Source of the DNA: Tiliqua scincoides
Lineage: Eukaryota; Chordata; Lepidosauria; Squamata; Scincidae
Assembly: GCF_035046505.1 (NCBI RefSeq)
Contig: NC_089830.1
Location: 23,538,284 to 23,602,283, forward strand
Length of the DNA: 64,000 bases
Direction of reading: 5' to 3'
The notes under the pieces were generated by a model. That model saw nothing but the letters and a program-made list of their open reading frames with translations. It made no database searches and was not told where the DNA came from. Each line of letters starts with the position of its first letter. The stretch's first letter is position 1. Position numbers and translations under genes: made by a program. This document shows, piece after piece, positions 48,269-59,797 of the stretch.

Positions 48269-49298
48269 GCCATCTGCCTCGGCTCCGTCTTTCCTGCCTG
48301 TCACTGGCTGCTTGAGTGATTCTTGCACACATGAGATTTTTCCATGCAATGCTAGGATCCTTGTGACAGTTCTGTTGTGAGTTCTGTTGTGAGAAGCTTC
48401 GGCCTCATTGGGAGAGGAGTGCCCTTTCAGGCCCTTTGCGCATGCATTTGTGTCACTGCTGGGGTGCCTCTTATGGGCTCCATTTGGGGGCAGCCAACTC
48501 ATAGCAAGGAGCCACAATTTGCCATTTGCCATGTCTAAGATTCGTCTGCCGAAGAGCAATGCCAACGCCCTTCAGGAGATTTTACTGGGGCCACTTCTTG
48601 ATACCCCTTCAGAGCACAGGAGCAGATGGATCAAGGCTGTGGCGCAGTGGAGGGAAATTTTCACACTTCTGGCGCTGTCTTGATCCAGACCCCCAGGGAG
48701 GGAAGCCCACTTAGCTGACATTGGGCATTAGACCACTGCACCTCAATCCCAGTCCATACCATCTTCTCTGCTGATTTTTTAATAAAACCAAGCAGAAAGG
48801 GGACAAACTGCACAGGGGAAATGGGGAAAGAAAACAGTGGAGTGAGTGATGGCTAAGAGGGGTTGTGGATCCCCTGCCAGGGAGGCATCTGCAGAGGCCT
48901 CTCTGGAACATGTGTTCCCTAACTCTGGGGCCAGTCTCCGCTGAGCTGCCCGAATGGTACTCTTTCAATCTGTGCCAGCGATTTTGCCAGCGCAGAACTG
49001 AGGAGAGTAAGGGAGAGGGAAAGAGAGAGAACGGGGATAGGATCCTGGTACAATTTAATCACTACTTTCCCTCCCTGCTTCCGCCTCCTGCCTATCTCCT
49101 ACTCACCCAGGCAGTCCCCCACACCTTCCCAGGCCCACCAGTCTCACCGCCTGCCACCCACACCAGGTTCAACTTTGTTCCTGTCTTCTCTCTGTGTAAA
49201 GTGTCAGTTACATTCGCGGTGCTATAATAAGAGTCCAGAAGTCAACTAGCACAATAATCCTTTCCTTTCCTAGATCAAGTGAAGGGTCACAAACCACG

Positions 49299-50486
49299 AT
49301 GGACAATCCCACCAAGGAACCATTTGCAAGAGAAGATTTTGATGAGATGAAGGCTGTTTTGGATCAAGGGAAGCTTCCAGAAGTGATAGCTCAAAGCCGT
49401 CAAAAGTTGGATTTATTTGAAAAGACCACCCTGGACATCGCCATCACAGGGGTGACGGGTGCTGGCAAATCGTCCCTTGCAAATGCCATGCGAGATCTGG
49501 GTGATGATGATGATAACTCAGCCAAAACAGATGTGGTACAAGGAACATTTCATCCAGAAAGTTATCCACATCCATTATTGCCAAATGTCACCCTTTGGGA
49601 CCTACCGGGAATAGGGACAGGAGACTTCCAAGCAGCAAAATATCTAAAGCAAGTAAATTTTGACAAGTATGATTTCTTCATCATCGTTTCCGCCACCCGT
49701 TTCACTGAGAATGATGCCAAATTGGCCCGTGAAATTCAGAAGAGGAAGAAGAAGTTTTACTTTGTGCGTTCCAAAATAGATGTTGATCTGGGGAACGAAC
49801 GTCGGAAAAGAGGTTTTAGGGAGGAGAGAACCCTCGAGAGGATAAGGAACGACTGCGAGCAACATTTGGAACAGAGAGGTCAGCCTACTCCCAGGGTTTT
49901 TCTCATCTCCAGATGGGATTTGGACAGGTATGACTTTTCCCTCCTGCAATTGACCTTAGTAGAAGAGCTGGATGATCTCAAGAGTCAAGTTTTAATTATG
50001 GCGATGCCGGCATTCTCCAAAGAAATTCTGGAGAAGAAAAAGAAAACCATGAAAAAAGTTATATGGCTGCAGGCTCTGTTGTCTGGTGCTCTTGGGGCCA
50101 TTCCAGTTCCAGGTCTCTCTTTTCCTTGTGATCTTGCCATCTTGGTGGGGACACTGGCGCTTTTCTGCAAGGTGTTTGGTTTGGATCGTGCTGCCATCCG
50201 TAGACTTGCGAAACGGGTTGGCAAAAATGAAGCCGTTCTGAGGTCTGCTATCAAAAAGTCCCCCATGGCCAGTGAGATTACCCCACAATTCGTAGTGAGT
50301 CTTTTGCAGAAGTCACTGGTTTCTGGAGCACTGATGGGGCTGGAGTTGGCTCTTGATTTTGTGCCTGTACTGGGCTCTATAACTGGAGCGGGCCTTTCAT
50401 TCGCCACCACTTTCTACATGCTGAAGTGTTTTTTGAACGATGCTGTGGAAGATGCTGAGAATATTCTTGCTAAAGTTTCTGAATGA
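49299..50486 (+). CDS. IRG-8: immunity-related GTPase, sub-group III
   Basis: A 395-residue intact IRG: P-loop GVTGAGKS (51-58), DLPG (101-104), SKID (158-161), a RKRKKKFYF basic strand before G4 and a full helical domain with AIPVPGLSFP and LDFVPVLGS. An acidic DDDDN loop follows the P-loop helix. The ATG is 25 bases after acceptor CCTAG (exon start 49274). No myristoylation motif. It is close to IRG-10 and to each GTPase domain of IRG-7. Its promoter has lost the ISRE, so it may be constitutive or NF-kB-driven, or silent despite an intact frame. Confidence 0.93.
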   Translation: MDNPTKEPFAREDFDEMKAVLDQGKLPEVIAQSRQKLDLFEKTTLDIAITGVTGAGKSSLANAMRDLGDDDDNSAKTDVVQGTFHPESYPHPLLPNVTLWDLPGIGTGDFQAAKYLKQVNFDKYDFFIIVSATRFTENDAKLAREIQKRKKKFYFVRSKIDVDLGNERRKRGFREERTLERIRNDCEQHLEQRGQPTPRVFLISRWDLDRYDFSLLQLTLVEELDDLKSQVLIMAMPAFSKEILEKKKKTMKKVIWLQALLSGALGAIPVPGLSFPCDLAILVGTLALFCKVFGLDRAAIRRLAKRVGKNEAVLRSAIKKSPMASEITPQFVVSLLQKSLVSGALMGLELALDFVPVLGSITGAGLSFATTFYMLKCFLNDAVEDAENILAKVSE

Positions 50487-52079
50487 TCACAAAGACCCCG
50501 AAGTCAAGATCCAAGCCAGCTATAGGGAGTGGGAGAAGCTGAGCTTTATACACAGGAGCAAAACTGAAGCACAGAAGCATGCAATTTCTGATTGCAAACA
50601 GTTTTTCTTTTTCAGGAGTACTTGGACTGAACCATTAAAATTGAGCATTCAGGTTGCAAATGCAGACAGTGTATCTCTGGCTACTGGTAGGTAAAACCTT
50701 TTTATGGAGCAGATCAGGTCCAGGAAGAGGGGCCGCCAAATCCAAACCCCCTTCTTGACCCTGATCCCGCAGCACAAGTTCATATGGACCTGTGCTTGCA
50801 ATTTTGCTGGTACAGGTCCAAGTAGGCCCATTTATGCTGCAGAGACTTTTCCTAGGGTAAGGGAACATTTGTTCCCTTTGCCCGAGGAGACCTCCAGGGC
50901 TCCCAGGCTGCAGGATGAAGTGCCAGGGTGATCAGATACAATGGAGGACATTGTAGGACATTGGAGAACCACTGTATAGAAGAGGGTGTTTTGGCAGGTA
51001 CCCTTCCATGCTGAGCTGCACCTGCCCGAATTCCCTCTTCCATACAATAGTTAAAGGTATAGGCACTCTGTCCTTCTGTATCTGGTCACCCTGTGCAGTG
51101 CAAGCCATTTTGGAGCAGCTGAATTGGAAGGGGGGGGGTGTGAACCATAGGATTGGTCTGTGAATTGGCTCCAAACTATGATCAAGAAGGGATTTAGCTC
51201 CAGCTGGGGTCAGGGAGGGCAAACAACTGCAGGAAGTCTTGACAAACTCTGGTGAAGTCCACCTTAGAGAGCAATCCTTTGCATGTCTACACAGGGGCTG
51301 GCAGGTACATTCAATTCCATGAGACTTTGTCTTAGGGGAACGAGTGTGCTTAGAGCAGTGATTTTCAACCTTTTCCATCTCAGGGCACACTGACAAGGCA
51401 CTAAAATGGTCAAGGCACACCATCAGGTTTTGGACCATTAACAAGGCACAGTATGCTGCCAGTTATGGGGGGGGGGAAGGCTCACATCTTCCACTGACCC
51501 TACTAATAAATAACCTTCCCCCAAATTCCTGTGGCACACCTGTGGACCACTCGCGGCACACCAGTGTGCTACAGCACAGTGGTTGAAAATGACTGGCTTT
51601 GAAGATCAGCAGGCACATCGGGGAGTTCAAGAGAAGAAATGCAGCATCTTAAGTCTGTGAGGCACACAATCCACTAGTTGAGTTCAGTAGAAGCATAGTC
51701 TCTTTTCACTGCCTATATTCCTATAATTGTATCTCTGCTTTTGGCATAACATAAATGGCTATTAATGTCAATCACTGCTATTAAGTGTCTTCATTTTGGA
51801 TGCGTGTGAGCAAAATAAACCAGGGCTTGATTGCACTGCGGCTGGTGGCCAGAGATTTCTCCTTCTAGGTCCAAAAATTCCTGCAAATCAGGCTTTCAAC
51901 TGAAAGACCCTCTGCATGTGGCTGAGTTGGCGGATGGAATGAGACATCGGTCTCAACTGGGTCAAGAGAAAGGGTGAAGAACTCCAAGCCCAAAAGTTCC
52001 CTGGGCTTTCTCATAAAGAACAGGGGGTCCTAAGCCCAGCCCTGCCAGTGGGGCTCTTCTTATGTTCCTAAACAGTCAG
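50487..52079 (+). other. 3' flank of IRG-8; hAT MITE within
   Basis: Shares blocks with the IRG-10 flank: 51240-51340 with 62840-62925 and 51600-52020 with 62925-63345 ('gagacatcggtctcaactgg' in both). The unit duplication therefore extends about 1.5-2.4 kb past each gene. The stretch 50741-50930 is unclassified repeat DNA. No gene. Confidence 0.6.
51356..51595. mobile_element. hAT-type MITE, family B
   Basis: 240 bp with inverted ends 'cagtgattttcaacc' and 'cagtcattttcaacc'. Flanking 8-mers GCTTAGAG and GCTTTGAA are imperfect. It is absent from the IRG-10 flank, so it came after that duplication. Confidence 0.7.
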
Positions 52080-52740
52080 TGGGTTTATGAGAGAGAAACT
52101 TAAACTAAATGGAGGAAGGTTTCTCTTTCTTGAAAATCAGCTGCTTGGTCAGCATTCCTCTTCCTCCTCCACCAAATGGATGCCCTCCTAGGCTGGCAAA
52201 ACTCCAGCCACACCACATCATCACCTACAGAGCACCACTGCAATGCCCTAGAGTCAGAGGTTGCTTCCCCTCCCCAAGAGTTTGCCCCCCTGAAGCAGCA
52301 ACAAGAAAGAGCTGACACCCCTTTTTGCAAGAGTTCTTGCCTGAAGTGGATCCCTTTCTCTCCAGCGGGAAGAACTGCCTTCCTGGATCCTTGAGCCTTA
52401 GTGAGTGACCTGGTAGAGCGGGCTCTTCGCGAACCCCTGATACTTGTTTCCAGGGATAGGACTGTGTGCTTTCACCTAGGGAGAGAGAGGACAGGCCTAT
52501 GGGACCCATGCAACTCCCAGGCCCATCCCCAAGAAACTTCACCCTTAGGGAACCTCGGAAGGGCCAAGGGGTTCCCATTTCTGTTTGGTTAAAAACACCT
52601 TCCCCACTTTTGTGCTGATCTGGAACCAAAAGCCAGCTGAGAAGTGCCTGGTTGTTCCGGTCCCTTGGTTCAAGTCTGACAGATGGCCTGCTCCAAACTC
52701 TTAGACGTTGATTTGACCCCATGGGGAGGAAGAGGAAGAT
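52080..52740 (-). repeat. Inverted, divergent copy of the IRG-7 promoter block
   Basis: Reverse complement is related to about 40600-41500, including the 'ctcataaa' / 'cagctg' segment and the stretch with 'ggaaggcagttcttcc'. It does not reach the ISRE or exon 1. Confidence 0.7.
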
Positions 52741-53173
52741 ACCACATGTGCCCTTGGGGGCACACACACCTGCACAGCTGCACCCACACTCCACAGAGAT
52801 AATTCTGATGGTTGCCACTGCCTTAGCCTGCTCACCTCCTCTCCCACTCACATCTGCCACCCAAGGCACCCCATCTCACAGCTGGGCCAGCCCTGACACA
52901 ATCCTTCCTCACACTGATTCCATGGATTTCACCATACTGTCATATCCCCACACTCTTCCTCAGCTTGCCAGAGTTAACCCCCATCCCTCTTTCCCTTGAT
53001 GTCAGGGAAACAGTCCAGCAGATCTATCAAAGGTGCACCTTTGCAAGAACCAAATAATGGCTTCTATATACAAATATTTACATCTAGATCTACAGGTACA
53101 AATCGAAAAGAATTTGGCAGACCTTACAATGAACTAACTGAAAAGGTTGTGCCAAGATATCAGGCGATCTTTT

Positions 53174-53405
53174 AAGAACATAAGAACTTCAGAAGAGGCC
53201 TAATGGATCAGGCCAAGGGCCCATGTAGCTCAGCTTCCTGTATCTCAAGGGGACACACCAGAGGCCTCAGGGAACACTCAGGACAACAAGAATCTTGCGG
53301 CTACTCCCTGGCATCTGGCATTCAGAGTTAGGCTACCTCTAAACCCAGAGGCTGCATATACCCATCAAGGCTTGTAACCGCAATGGATTTTTCTTCCAGC
53401 TTTGA
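53174..53405 (-). mobile_element. CR1 LINE 3' fragment
   Basis: Begins 'aagaacataagaacttcaga', then 'ggatcaggccaagggcccat'. Degraded. Confidence 0.75.
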
Positions 53406-53641
53406 CCAGCCTATGGCGCCAAGGGAAAAAATCATTGAAAACAGGATGGAGTTTCTGTTCCGCATCTTCTTCTTAGTACCTGGCAACACGTGAGGAAGTT
53501 CCCTATTTCCTGCCTCACCAGGGCCTGAAAGCTTGAACCTCAGTCAGCAGATCAGCATAAGGCTGCCAGGATATCTGTCCACCAGGCCATCATTTTGTGA
53601 TTCCCGTTTATAACCAAATGATACAGCAAAATGGAGGGGGG

Positions 53642-53863
53642 CAGTGTCATAGCTAGAGGGGGGTGAAAAAAGCTAGAGGGGGGGTTCTCTAGGGAGGCAC
53701 CCCACAGCGTGCAAGCAACCACTCCCCTTCAGAACCAGGCGTTCGCCTCCATTTTGCTCCCACCCCCTGGAATGGCTCCGAAAGGGGGGAGGGGCTGCTT
53801 GCAAGCTGCGGTGAGGCTCCCTGCAAAACGTAGTGCTTTGCACCCCCTCTATCTATGCCACTG
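53642..53863. mobile_element. hAT-like MITE with 23-bp inverted ends
   Basis: The left end 'cagtgtcatagctagagg' and inverted right end 'cagtggcatagatagagg' agree over about 23 bp. The flanks are G-rich, and the target duplication cannot be read. Confidence 0.65.
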
Positions 53864-54291
53864 AGGAGGGGAGCCCCTTTTCCTCTGGGCAGGTTGGCAG
53901 GAACAGGAGCCTCAGGGGCTCCTGCCCTCCACATTTCTGCTGAAAGGTCTGGGAACATTTTCTCCAGTGCAAGGGGAACTCGGTACCAAAGAAAATTCTG
54001 GAGTCAGAGGAGGGGGACTGGAGAGGGGGCAGCGAGGGCCGCTTGTGTAATAAGAAAAAGTCGTTGTGAGCAAACCCTTATGCCACAGGTTTGACAAGAG
54101 CTGATGTCCTTGTTGGCTTTATTTGCAGCAACAACGCAACATGTGACTTTTCACTCCATGGAGTGCAAAAATATTTTTGCAGCAAATTTCTATGAGGAGG
54201 AAACCTGGAACCTGATCACAACTCAGTTCACTGCACAATAACCCCAGGTCCTTGATAGCTGGATCAGTGAAGGGTGTTGGCTGAGAGAGTT

Positions 54292-54305
54292 ACTTTCTCT
54301 TTCAC
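54292..54305 (+). promoter_or_regulatory. ISRE of the broken IRG-9
   Basis: ACTTTCTCTTTCAC matches AGTTTCNNTTTCNC at all but one position. The exon 1 that follows has lost its donor (GTAAGC has become GAAAGC near 54461). Confidence 0.65.
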
Positions 54306-54551
54306 CAGGGTCTGAAGGCATTCTTGATCAACAGGAAACACAAGGGAGATTAGTCACAAGCGAGGAAGGAAAAAGCACACTTGGGAACAGGCAGCCAACT
54401 GACCAGACTTGGTACAGAGGTTGTCCCTTCAGCCCCTCAGCACAGTCCTTCCCCTTAATGGAAAGCTGCTTTCTCCTGATATCTGCCTTCTCAGACTCTG
54501 TGTGATTCTTGCGCAGATGACATTTTTCAATGCCACAATTATGATCCCTGC

Positions 54552-54797
54552 ACATGCCCAATCTCATCTGGTCTTGGAAGCTAAGCAGGGTCAGGCCTGG
54601 TTAGTACTTGGATGGGAGACCCCTGGGAATACCGGGTGCTGTAGGCTTATACCATAGTCTTTCCATGCCTGATCTCGTCTGATCTTGGAAGCTAAGCAGG
54701 GTCAGGCCTGGTTAGTACTTGGATGGGAGACCGCCTGGGAATACCGGGTGCTGTAGGCTTCTACCATAGTCTTTCGAGACTGAAGGTTGCCAACCAA
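54552..54797 (+). repeat. Two tandem 5S-rRNA-derived segments with a SINE tail
   Basis: Segments 54555-54648 and 54664-54760 each cover about nucleotides 25-120 of 5S rRNA, including the box A/IE/box C promoter region ('gaagctaagcagggtc', 'gatgggagaccgcctgg', 'accgggtgctgtaggctt'). The 5' quarter is missing in both. A tail 'ctttcgagactgaagg' follows the second; the first keeps only its start. It is a retroposed 5S-SINE dimer, not functional rRNA. Confidence 0.8.
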
Positions 54798-55818
54798 TTA
54801 TGATCACTATGAGAGTTCTGTTGTGAGAAGCTTCAGCCTCATGGGGGAGGGGAGACCCTTTGCCAACTGTATTTGAAAAGCAGGTTTGTGTCACATCTGG
54901 GGTGCCACTTCTGGTTTCCATTTGGGGAGAGAGCAGCAAACTCAGAGCCAGGAGCCACGACTTGCTGTTTGCCATTTCTAAGATTCAACTGCAGAAACGC
55001 AATGCCTTTCGGAGCTTCTGTTGTGGCTACTTCTTGGAAACTTGTCAGAGCACAGGAGAAGCTGGATCAAGACTGTGGCTGAGCAGAGGGAGGCTTTGAC
55101 ACTCCTGCTGCCATCCCGATCCAGGTGACCCCCTGGGAGGGAAGCCCACGTAGGTGCCATTGGGCATGAAACCTTCCTTCCACTGTGCCACAATTCCAGT
55201 CCAGACCAGGCATTTGGACTGCTGAGTTTTTTAGAAGACAAAATCGAGCAGAAAAGAGACAAATCGCACAGGGGGAAGGAAAGAGTGGAGTTGTTGTGGG
55301 TCCCTTCCCCTCTCAATTCAGTGTGAACCTGCATGCACTGGGGCAATCTCCACCTATCCCTTGAGCTGCATTGTGCTCTGGAAAGATGTTTCTGGGACTA
55401 GTAGAGATATTCAGTCACAGCTTGCACTTCCTTAAGAAGATGGTGTTTTGGTGCAAGGAAGGGCACCAGGATGCAGGCTGTGTAAGTTGTCTTGTGTGTT
55501 CCCTGAAGCATTCAGTGGGCCACTGTGCAATACAGGAAGCTGAACTAGATCCAGCAGGGCCCTTCTTATGTTTTTATGTTCCCCGTTTCCACCTCTTGCC
55601 GAACTGCTACTCGGCCAGTCACTCCCCCTTCCTCCCCCTCTTGCCCCAATCTTCTTGCAGCCCACCACTCAAACTGGACTCATCTGTGTTCCTGCCTTCT
55701 CTCTGCATAAAGTGTCACTTACATACATGGTGCTACAAGAATAATTTGAACAGTCTCAAAGTCAACACGCACAATCTTCCTTTCCTTCCTTAGATCAAGT
55801 GAAGGATCACGAACCGCG

Positions 55819-56087
55819 ATGGATAATTCTGACATGGAACCGCTTGCAAGAGGTGATATTGACACAATGAAGGCTGCTTCGGATCAAGGACAACTTCCAG
55901 AAGCGAGAGCTCAAAGCCGTCAAAAGTTGGATTTATTTGAAAAGACCACCCTGGACGTCACCATCACAGGGTGCTGGTAAATCATCCCTTGTAAATGCCC
56001 TGAGACGCCTGGATGATGACGATTATGAAAATAATGCAGCCAAGACTGACGTGGTACAAGGAACATCACATCCAGAAAGATATCTGC
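55819..56087 (+). pseudogene. IRG-9: broken sub-group III gene
   Basis: Acceptor CTTAG (to 55793) and ATG at 55819 are kept. The frame reads MDNSDMEPL and DLFEKTTLDVTITG, then fails. Eight bases of the P-loop are missing between two GGGTG runs (IRG-8: 'aggggtgacgggtgctgg'; here 'agggtgctgg'), giving a stop a few codons on. Homology continues to 'agatatctgcatctt' before G3 and then switches to the copied IRG-7 promoter block. G3, G4 and the helical domain are gone. The exon 1 donor is also lost. Confidence 0.9.
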
Positions 56088-56990
56088 ATCTTTCCCCTTG
56101 CTGGGTCCCCTTGCTCTTTCTGGGGCTTCCTAGGGGTGAAGTGTCTTCAGTGCTGGCCTGGGAGTTGCATCAGTCCCACCACCCTGTCCTGTCTCCACCT
56201 AGGGTGAGGTTCACTGTCCTATCCCCGGAAACAGGCATCCTGCCACACTACCAGGCAGCTCCTCAGGGCTCCACAATCCAGGAAGGCAGCTCTTCCCACT
56301 GGAGGAAAAAGGATCAATCCTGTCTTGTTGCTGCCTTGGGAGGCAACCTATCTGGGGAGGGGGGTAAACAGTCTCTGCCTCTGGGGGCATTGCAGTGGTG
56401 CTCTGTGGGTGAGGATGTTTCTGCCCCCTGCAGCAAGGTTGGAACCTGAAGGACCAAAGTATGAGTGTTTGGCCAGTAGCAGCAATGGTTGGAGTCCCTG
56501 CCCTCCGACAAGGGAGGGGACATGCTCCAGGTTGTTAGCCGCGGTGGGAATGAGGAATGTTCAGCTGACACAGTTCATGGCAGAAACACAACCGGCCCTA
56601 TTGAAGTGGGAGGGGAAGAGACACCGGAGATCTTGGCAACATTCCTGCTTGGAGGGAGTGGCCGTTCCCCTGGTATAGCTGGAGTTGTGCCAGCCTATTC
56701 ACCTGGTGGGAGAGGAAGGGAGTAGAGAGGCAGACATGCCGATCAAACAGCTGATTTCTAAGAAAGAGGAACCTTCCTCCCACAGTTTAGGTTTCTCTCT
56801 CTCATAAATCAGCTGTTTAGGAACATAAAAAGAGCCCCTCTGGTTGTTCCACTGGTATAGCTGGAGTTGTGCCATCTGGTGGAAGAGAAAGGAAACAGAG
56901 AAGTGGACATGCTGATCAAACAGCTGAATTCCAAGAAACAGAGACCTTAGACAGGAGGATTTTGGCTGGGACTTTCTGTGAAATAGAGTT

Positions 56991-57004
56991 ACTTTCACTT
57001 TCAT
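56991..57004 (+). promoter_or_regulatory. Predicted ISRE of IRG-10
   Basis: ACTTTCACTTTCAT, identical to 41644-41657. Confidence 0.7.
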
Positions 57005-57006
57005 TA

Positions 57007-57142
57007 GAGACTGAAGACAAGGGAGACAGTCAGGAGCAAGGAAGGAAAAAAACCCTTTGGAACAGGCAGCCAAATAACCAAATTCTTGGTTCTGAGGCTG
57101 CACCTTCAGGTTCTCAGAGAAGTCCTCATCTTCTCCATAAAG
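57007..57142 (+). other. Predicted non-coding exon 1 of IRG-10
   Basis: Ends CCATAAAG|GTAAGC, as in IRG-7. The intron of about 2.6 kb to 59772 contains hAT copies and a microsatellite. Confidence 0.5.
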
Positions 57143-57814
57143 GTAAGCCCCCCCCTCTCCTGATATCTGCTTTCTCAGGCTCTGTCTTTCCAGCCTGTCA
57201 CTGGCTGCTTGTGTGTTGCACAGATGAGATTTTTCCATGCTCTGACTGTGCTCTATGTGAGAGTTCTGCTGTGAGAAGCTTCAGCCACATCAGGAGAGGT
57301 GTCCCCCTTCTGGCCCTTTGTGTGTTTGAAAAGCAGGTTTGTGTCACTGCTGGGGTGCCACTTCTGTTTTCCCTTGAGGGAGGGGGCAGCCAACTGAGAG
57401 CCAGGAGCAATGAATTGCCACATCTAAAGTCCGACAGCAGAAGAGCAAAGCCCTTCAGGGTATCTGTTGCAGTTACTTCTTGGTATTCCCATCAGAGCAA
57501 AGGAGAAGCTGGACCAAGACTGTGGCAGGGCACAGGGAGGCTTTAATACTTCTGTCACCCTCCCGATCCAGATGGCCCCCAGGGAGGGGAGCCCACCTTG
57601 GTGCCACTGGGCATTAGATCTTCCCTCCATTGCAGCACATTCCTGGTCCAGACCAGGCATTTGTACCTCTGCATTTTAAGAAGACAAAACCAAGTAGAAA
57701 AGGGACAAGCCGAACAAGGGAAATGAGGGTAGATAACAGTGAAGCGAGTGATGGCTAAGAGGGGTTGTGGATCCCTTCTCCTCTCAGTTCAGTGTGAACC
57801 TGAATGCAGTGGGG

Positions 57815-58177
57815 CAGTGGTTCTCACACATTCAGCACTGGGACCCCCTGTTTAGAATGAGAATCTGTCAGGACCCACTGGAAGTGATATCAGGATCAGA
57901 AGTGACATCATCAAGCGGGAAATTTTTTAACAATCTTAGGCTGCAATCCTACCCACACTTTCCCTGGAGCAGGTCCCATTGACTATCATTGTTAAAAGAA
58001 TATACGTAGTTGCTTGTTAAAAGTACAGGCCTGTAACATTTCCCCAAATGCAGTCACTTACCAGGGTAGCATCAAGTCTCATATATTGAAAATGAAATAT
58101 TGAAATGAATGGGGACCCACCTGGAATTGGCTCGTGACCCATCTAATGGGTCCCGACCCACTGTTTGAGAAACGCTG
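57815..58177 (-). mobile_element. hAT MITE family A, complete
   Basis: 363 bp in inverse orientation to 61937-62286, with flanking 8-mers CAGTGGGG and CACTGGGG (one difference). The related site at about 55335 ('gcatgcactggggcaatc') shows the empty state. Confidence 0.8.
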
Positions 58178-58516
58178 CACTGGGGGAATTTCCAGATAAA
58201 CATCTAACTGGGTTTTACTCTGAAAAAATCTGTTGCATGTGCTGGGACTTTGTGCAGTGACCAATGGCAGGATAGAGTGGAAAGACAGACGAGGAGGAGG
58301 TTTGAGGAGCAACCACAGAAAGCTTTCATTCTGGGGATCGTAATAGAACAATGGGATGAGAGGAGGCAGCAATCAAAGGCAAGGCAAGTCTCTGCTGCTG
58401 AAATGATTCTCCTGCTATGGGTGCCAGCCATTTTCCCAGCACAGATCCGAAGAGAGTGAGGAGAGGGAAGGGCAGGGGAACTTGAAGAGGATCCTGGTAC
58501 ATGCTGAGGCCACTAA

Positions 58517-58695
58517 GATAGTATTTCTCAAACTGTGGGTCAGGACCCACTAGGTGGGTCGTGAGCCAATTTCAGGTGGGTCCTCATTCATATCAATGCG
58601 TATTTTATTTTTAATGTATTAGAATTGCTGCTAGCAAATGATCTGACTGCGTTTGGGGAAATGTCACAGATTTGTATTTTTAACAGTCTATTACA
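58517..58695 (+). mobile_element. hAT MITE family A, partial
   Basis: 'tttctcaaactgtgggtcag' start and following family A sequence. The right half is replaced by other repeat DNA. Another 3' part of the family lies at 59402-59539. Confidence 0.65.
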
Positions 58696-59270
58696 AGGAT
58701 TCCCAAACTGTGAGTCTGGGACCCAGCAGTGGGTCGGGATCCAGTTGTTGGTGGTTTGCGAAACTGTCAGGGCAGATTAGGCTATGTGCATCAAGGGTTA
58801 AACAAGCTGCTACTTGGGGGGGAGCACTGCTGCTCAATCACAATTAGAGCCACATACCTTGGCATTTATGAATCAGGCAGCTGTCTCCAGGGCCTCTAAA
58901 AAGGCCTATTACGTAAATACTTTTCAAAGTGATAGCCAAAGAGGCTTTCTCCTTGGTAAATGTGGAGAGGATTGCAGCCTTTGGAATGTTTGGGGGATTT
59001 TTTAAAACAGATCAGCAACTGCAAGAGAGAGTCAGGAAGCTCCTTTATTTTAAATAAATTTTTAAACTTATATTTATTATAAACTTTTAGTTTACTAAGG
59101 GCCCAGTCCTAGCCAACTTTCTAGCACTGATGCAACCGTGTCTATGGGGCATGTGCTGCAGCCTGCAGTGGGAGGGCAGTCACAGAGGACTACTCAAATA
59201 AGAACATTTGTTGCTTTATCTCAGGGCTGCATTGCAACTGCATCTGCACTGGAAAGTCAGATAGGAATTG

Positions 59271-59330
59271 GCACTCACTCACTCACTCACTCGCTCGCTC
59301 GCTCGCTCGCTCGCTCGCTCACTCACTCAC

Positions 59331-59381
<51 letters not shown>

Positions 59382-59382
59382 G
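59271..59382. repeat. Compound microsatellite (CTCA)n(CTCG)n(AATC)n
   Basis: Adjacent tetranucleotide arrays in the IRG-10 intron. The frame across them is an artefact. Confidence 0.95.
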
Positions 59383-59401
59383 ATATTGTTGTATAGGAGA
59401 T

Positions 59402-59539
59402 GTTAAAAATTTTCCTGCTGGATGATGTAGCTTCTGGTCATGACATCACTTCCAAGTGAATGACATCATTTCCAGTGATCCTGACAGATTTTCATTCTAC
59501 AAAGTGGGTCCAGGTACTAAAAGGTTTGAGAACCACTGA
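59402..59539 (+). mobile_element. hAT MITE family A, 3' part
   Basis: Matches the right half of 61937-62286, ending 'gagaaccactg'. Confidence 0.65.
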
Positions 59540-59797
59540 ACTCAGACAAACAGATTCCTTCCTCGTTTCCATCTCTGACCCATCTCTTACTTGTCCAAGC
59601 ACTCCTCTGTTTCTCCCCCTCCTTGTCCCATTCTAACCAACACCCGCCCCTTGTGCTAGGCTTTTATTCATTCCTGCTTTCTCTCTTTGTAAAGTCCCAA
59701 GTACATACATGATGTAATAGCAATAACAATTTGAACAGTCTCAAAGTCAACAATGTTCCTTTCCCTTTCTAGGTCAAATAAAGGATCACAAACCGCC

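Larger units (their letters stand above)
52741..54284. other. No gene; repeats
   Basis: 52995-53165 is an inverted relative of 47745-47900. A CR1 3' fragment lies at 53174-53405 and a hAT-like element at 53642-53863. The rest is unremarkable. Confidence 0.5.
56103..57365 (+). repeat. Copied promoter block, now upstream of IRG-10
   Basis: Nearly identical to 40756-42025. Its left edge lies inside IRG-9 coding sequence. It carries an ISRE at 56991-57004 and an exon with donor at 57143, 2.6 kb before the IRG-10 coding exon. Confidence 0.88.

Noticed and set aside
54552-54760. Functional 5S rRNA genes
   Set aside because: Both segments lack the first quarter of 5S rRNA, carry changes, and end in a repeat tail.
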